Below are positions 8,137 through 10,000 of a stretch of DNA of 10,000 nucleotides, one piece after another. Numbering within the stretch: the first letter of the stretch is position 1; the number at the start of each line of letters is the position of its first letter. The notes beneath the pieces are model-generated. The model worked only from the letters and a program-made list of their open reading frames with translations, ran no database searches and was not told the origin of the DNA. The position numbers and the translations under genes are program-made. The stretch is from Glandiceps talaboti (taxonomy: Eukaryota > Hemichordata > Enteropneusta > Spengelidae): assembly GCF_964340395.1 (NCBI RefSeq), contig NC_135557.1:2613716-2623715 (forward strand), written 5' to 3'.

Positions 8137-8870
8137 TGGTGTACCACGGGCAGACAACTAGTATCCCCTCCCTGGCATAACCATGACCCATCCCTGGTGT
8201 ACAACTATATTACCCCCTACCCTAGCATAACTATGACCCATCCCCTGGTGTATAACTATATTACCCCCTACCCTAGCATAACTATGACCCATCCCCTGGT
8301 GTATAACTATATTACCCCCTACCCTAGTATAACTATGACCCATCCCCTGGTGTATAACTATATTACCCCCTACCCTAGTATAACTATGACCCATCCCCTG
8401 GTGTACAACTATATTACCCCCTACCCTAGCATAACTATGACCCATCCCCTGGTATACAACTATATTACCCCCTACCCTAGCATAACAATGACCCATCCCC
8501 TGGTGTACAACTATATTACCCCCTACCCTAGCATAACTATGACCCATCCCCTGGTGTACAACTATATTACCCCCTACCCTAGCATAACCATGACCCATCC
8601 CCTGGTGTATAACTATATTACCCCCTACCCTAGCATAACTATGACCCATCCCCTGGTGTACAACTATATTACCCCCTACCCTAGCATAACTATGACCCAT
8701 CCCCTGGTGTACAACTATATTACCCCCTACCCTAGCATAACTATGACCCATCCCCTGGTGTACAACTATATTACCCCCTACCCTAGCATAACCATGACCC
8801 ATCCCCTGGTGTACAACTATATTACCCCCTACTCTAGCATAACTATGACCCATCCCCTGGTGTATAAGCA
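8137..8870. repeat. Minisatellite C, 51-bp unit, 13 full copies
   Basis: Thirteen complete 51-bp copies run from 8197 to 8859, with a diverged copy before (about 8137-8196) and a partial copy after. Each unit is itself a dimer of about 26 and 25 bp, starting ACAACTATATTACCCC and ATAACTATGACCC. Because 51 is a multiple of three, both strands stay open. The plus frame encodes YNYITPYPSITMTHPLV repeated 13 times, to a TGA at 8878-8880. The minus frame encodes a 17-residue repeat with GNIVVHQGMGHSYARVG, from an ATG at 8871 to a TAG at 8158-8160. Differences among copies fall at five sites: TAC/TAT, AGC/AGT, ACT/ACC/ACA, GTG/GTA and one CCT/TCT. The first four are silent in the plus frame and change residues in the minus frame. 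The plus frame opens near 8113 and has no ATG before the repeats. It is called as a repeat, not a gene. Confidence 0.95.
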
Positions 8871-8899
8871 TTACCTCTGACCTAGCTATATCGGCACAG

Positions 8900-9061
8900 C
8901 GTCCCTATATAACGTCCCTATATAACGTCCCTATATAACGTCCCTATATAACGTCCCTATAATAACGTTCCAAAACAACGCCTCTATAAGGGATCCCTAT
9001 ATAACGTCTCAAAACAACGCCTCTATGATAAGGGATCCCTATATAACGTCCCAATAATAAC
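8900..9061. repeat. Nested short array E, 13-bp unit and about 40-bp block
   Basis: Four perfect copies of the 13-bp CGTCCCTATATAA (8900-8951) are followed by a 14-bp variant and then by diverged 13-mers such as CGTTCCAAAACAA. Together with AGGGATCCCT segments these form a larger block of 39 and then 42 bp, present twice. The last element, CGTCCCAATAATAA, ends near 9061. AGGGATCCCT is a 10-bp palindrome in each block. The array starts about 30 bp after minisatellite C ends. No frame of interest crosses it. Confidence 0.9.
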
Positions 9062-9446
9062 TTCATCAACTCTTTTGTGAACACTATCCATCACAGCGTA
9101 GATGCAATACACTTATCCTACCACGTACCCATTATCTAACTCGGTTGACTTGGGCACAATCCTGTGTCAAATCTTACTGACTCTAGAACTTTACCCACTA
9201 ATAAATACATTTGTAAAATATTAAAAATCTCTCTTCAGAAGGTATGCTAGTAGCTACGTTGTTCAAAAGAATATATAGAATATCATAGTCACGTACATCA
9301 TAGTGATAGCACCAGCTGATAGAGGTATGTTATAATCACAGTACGATGATACAGCATCTAAGTTATTCAGTAAAATAAATGGTCTCATCACCTCCAAACC
9401 TGTCAAACAAGATATCATGATTTGTTAAACGCTGTCTCCTATATGC
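9062..9446. other. Unique sequence, no confident gene
   Basis: This is AT-rich single-copy DNA. On the minus strand an acceptor-like TATCTTGTTTGACAG near 9412-9398 precedes a very short open stretch ending FGGDETIYFTE and a TAA near 9363. It could be the tail of a last exon, but at 11 to 13 codons it cannot be supported. A plus-strand AATAAA occurs near 9200 with no gene upstream of it. Confidence 0.5.
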
Positions 9447-9534
9447 AGTATGTATGTATGTATGTATGTATGTATGTATGTATGTATGTATGTATGTATG
9501 TATGTATGTATGTATGCATGTATGTATGTATGTA
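9447..9534. repeat. GTAT tetranucleotide microsatellite, about 21 copies
   Basis: The run of TATG/GTAT repeats is pure except for one GCATG interruption near 9517. The minus strand reads ACAT/ATAC repeats and gives the HTYIHTYI peptide frame, which is a by-product. Length variation between individuals and sequencing slippage are both likely. Confidence 0.97.
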
Positions 9535-9780
9535 GAAGTGCAAAAGTAATGAATAGAACAGTTATGATAAAATAGATTCAATCCTGACATTTCAAATCAA
9601 TATTCTTTGTTATAGGATATCAAGGCAAGATACATAGTAGGTCATCACCTGACTGTATATCTAAATGTTACGACACACCACAGGTTCTAATAAACGGTAA
9701 AATACACCAAGAAAGATCTAAAAATCAAGCACACCAAACAGAACCCAATAGAACACGCCTGAAAGATAGAATAAGCGTAG
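9535..9780. other. Unique sequence downstream of the retroelement tail
   Basis: This 246-bp AT-rich stretch lies past the stop codon of the minus-strand retroelement fragment, so it could include that element's 3' untranslated end. A small inverted repeat, AGGTCATCACCT, lies near 9641. No poly(A) run, simple tail or target-site duplication marking the element's end is obvious. Confidence 0.45.
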
Positions 9781-10000
9781 TTAGACAGGAAATGACGTAA
9801 ATAATCTATTAATTCCAAGGGGTTCCAGCGTTCCGAGATGGAAAATGATCTCCTCCTCCTTCAACCTCAATCGATCCTCGTCACCTTACAAATTCCTGGA
9901 ATAGACATATCAGATACACTATGATCGTTGGTAACAAAATGCATAAATACGGGATAGTTACGATTCTTTTGTCTGGTTAGACGAAGATGTTCCACGAAAC
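9781..10000 (-). pseudogene. C-terminal GIY-YIG endonuclease end of a reverse-transcriptase retroelement, frameshifted, cut by window edge
   Basis: In known retroelements of the Penelope-like kind the GIY-YIG nuclease follows the reverse transcriptase and nicks DNA for insertion. Two minus-strand frames together give the C-terminal half of that domain. The first, entering from the right edge at 9998, contains FVEHLRLTRQKNRNYPV, then HFVTNDHS, and stops at a TGA at 9867-9869. The second, one base out of phase and readable from about 9876, contains RLRLKEEEIIFHLGTLEPLG followed by IN, and ends in TAA at 9781-9783. The pattern of EH early, a Pro-Val and a His-Ser further on, then KEEE and LGTLEPLGIN matches the family's usual ending (RE..WI..L.T..P.GLN). 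The Asn of GIN and a Glu 15 residues before it fit the spacing of the conserved catalytic Glu and Asn in GIY-YIG nucleases. The frame break near 9870-9876 means this copy is dead unless the break is an assembly error. The N-terminal GIY-YIG motif and the reverse transcriptase would lie beyond 10000. A related non-LTR or DIRS-like element is the alternative. Confidence 0.65.

Noticed and set aside
8197-8859. CCCTA phrases resembling telomere repeats
   Set aside because: They occur once or twice per 51-bp unit and never as a run of the hexamer, so they are part of minisatellite C.
8158-8871. 237-codon minus-strand open frame in minisatellite C
   Set aside because: It has an ATG, but the frame is a by-product of the 51-bp unit, and the copy differences change residues freely in this frame.
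9363-9590. 75-codon minus-strand frame with HTYIHTYI repeats
   Set aside because: Its centre is the GTAT microsatellite. Only the last dozen codons might be real, and they are noted under the unique region.
1-10000. tRNA, rRNA and bacterial-type genes
   Set aside because: No cloverleaf, rRNA-like segment, ribosome binding site or operon structure was seen on either strand.

Overview
The window reads as a non-coding-rich piece of an animal nuclear genome. There is no operon-like layout, no ribosome binding sites and no compact genes. The long open frames lie inside tandem repeats. The few convincing coding traces look like isolated exons or retroelement debris. The retroelement trace at the right end (C-terminus of a GIY-YIG endonuclease of the kind fused to some reverse transcriptases) and the density of minisatellites fit a marine invertebrate. 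A lancelet is one guess, but the sequence does not settle the taxon.

Layout from left to right: a short unique flank; minisatellite A (about 104-2010, 30-bp unit, about 64 copies); minisatellite D (about 2085-2525, 60-bp dimeric unit with a decaying left edge); a minus-strand open frame at 2607-2925 that looks like the last exon of a single-pass membrane protein; minisatellite B (about 2984-6832, 38/39-bp unit, about 100 copies); a 582-bp single-copy segment; three diverged B copies (7415-7527); a CpG-rich segment with short open frames on both strands (about 7540-7770); AT-rich unique sequence; minisatellite C (about 8137-8870, 51-bp unit, 13 full copies); a nested 13-bp/about 40-bp array E (8900-9061); unique sequence; a tetranucleotide microsatellite (about 9447-9534); and a frameshifted retroelement tail on the minus strand (9781-10000).

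Six separate tandem arrays plus an outlying B block cover about 73 percent of the 10 kb. No functional gene set can be assembled with confidence. The best protein-level calls are the minus-strand membrane-protein exon and the retroelement fragment. Two short plus-strand exon candidates (7136-7234 and 7542-7718) are weaker. The least expected signal is in minisatellite C: across 13 copies, almost every base difference is synonymous in one plus-strand frame, so that frame encodes near-identical 17-residue repeats.
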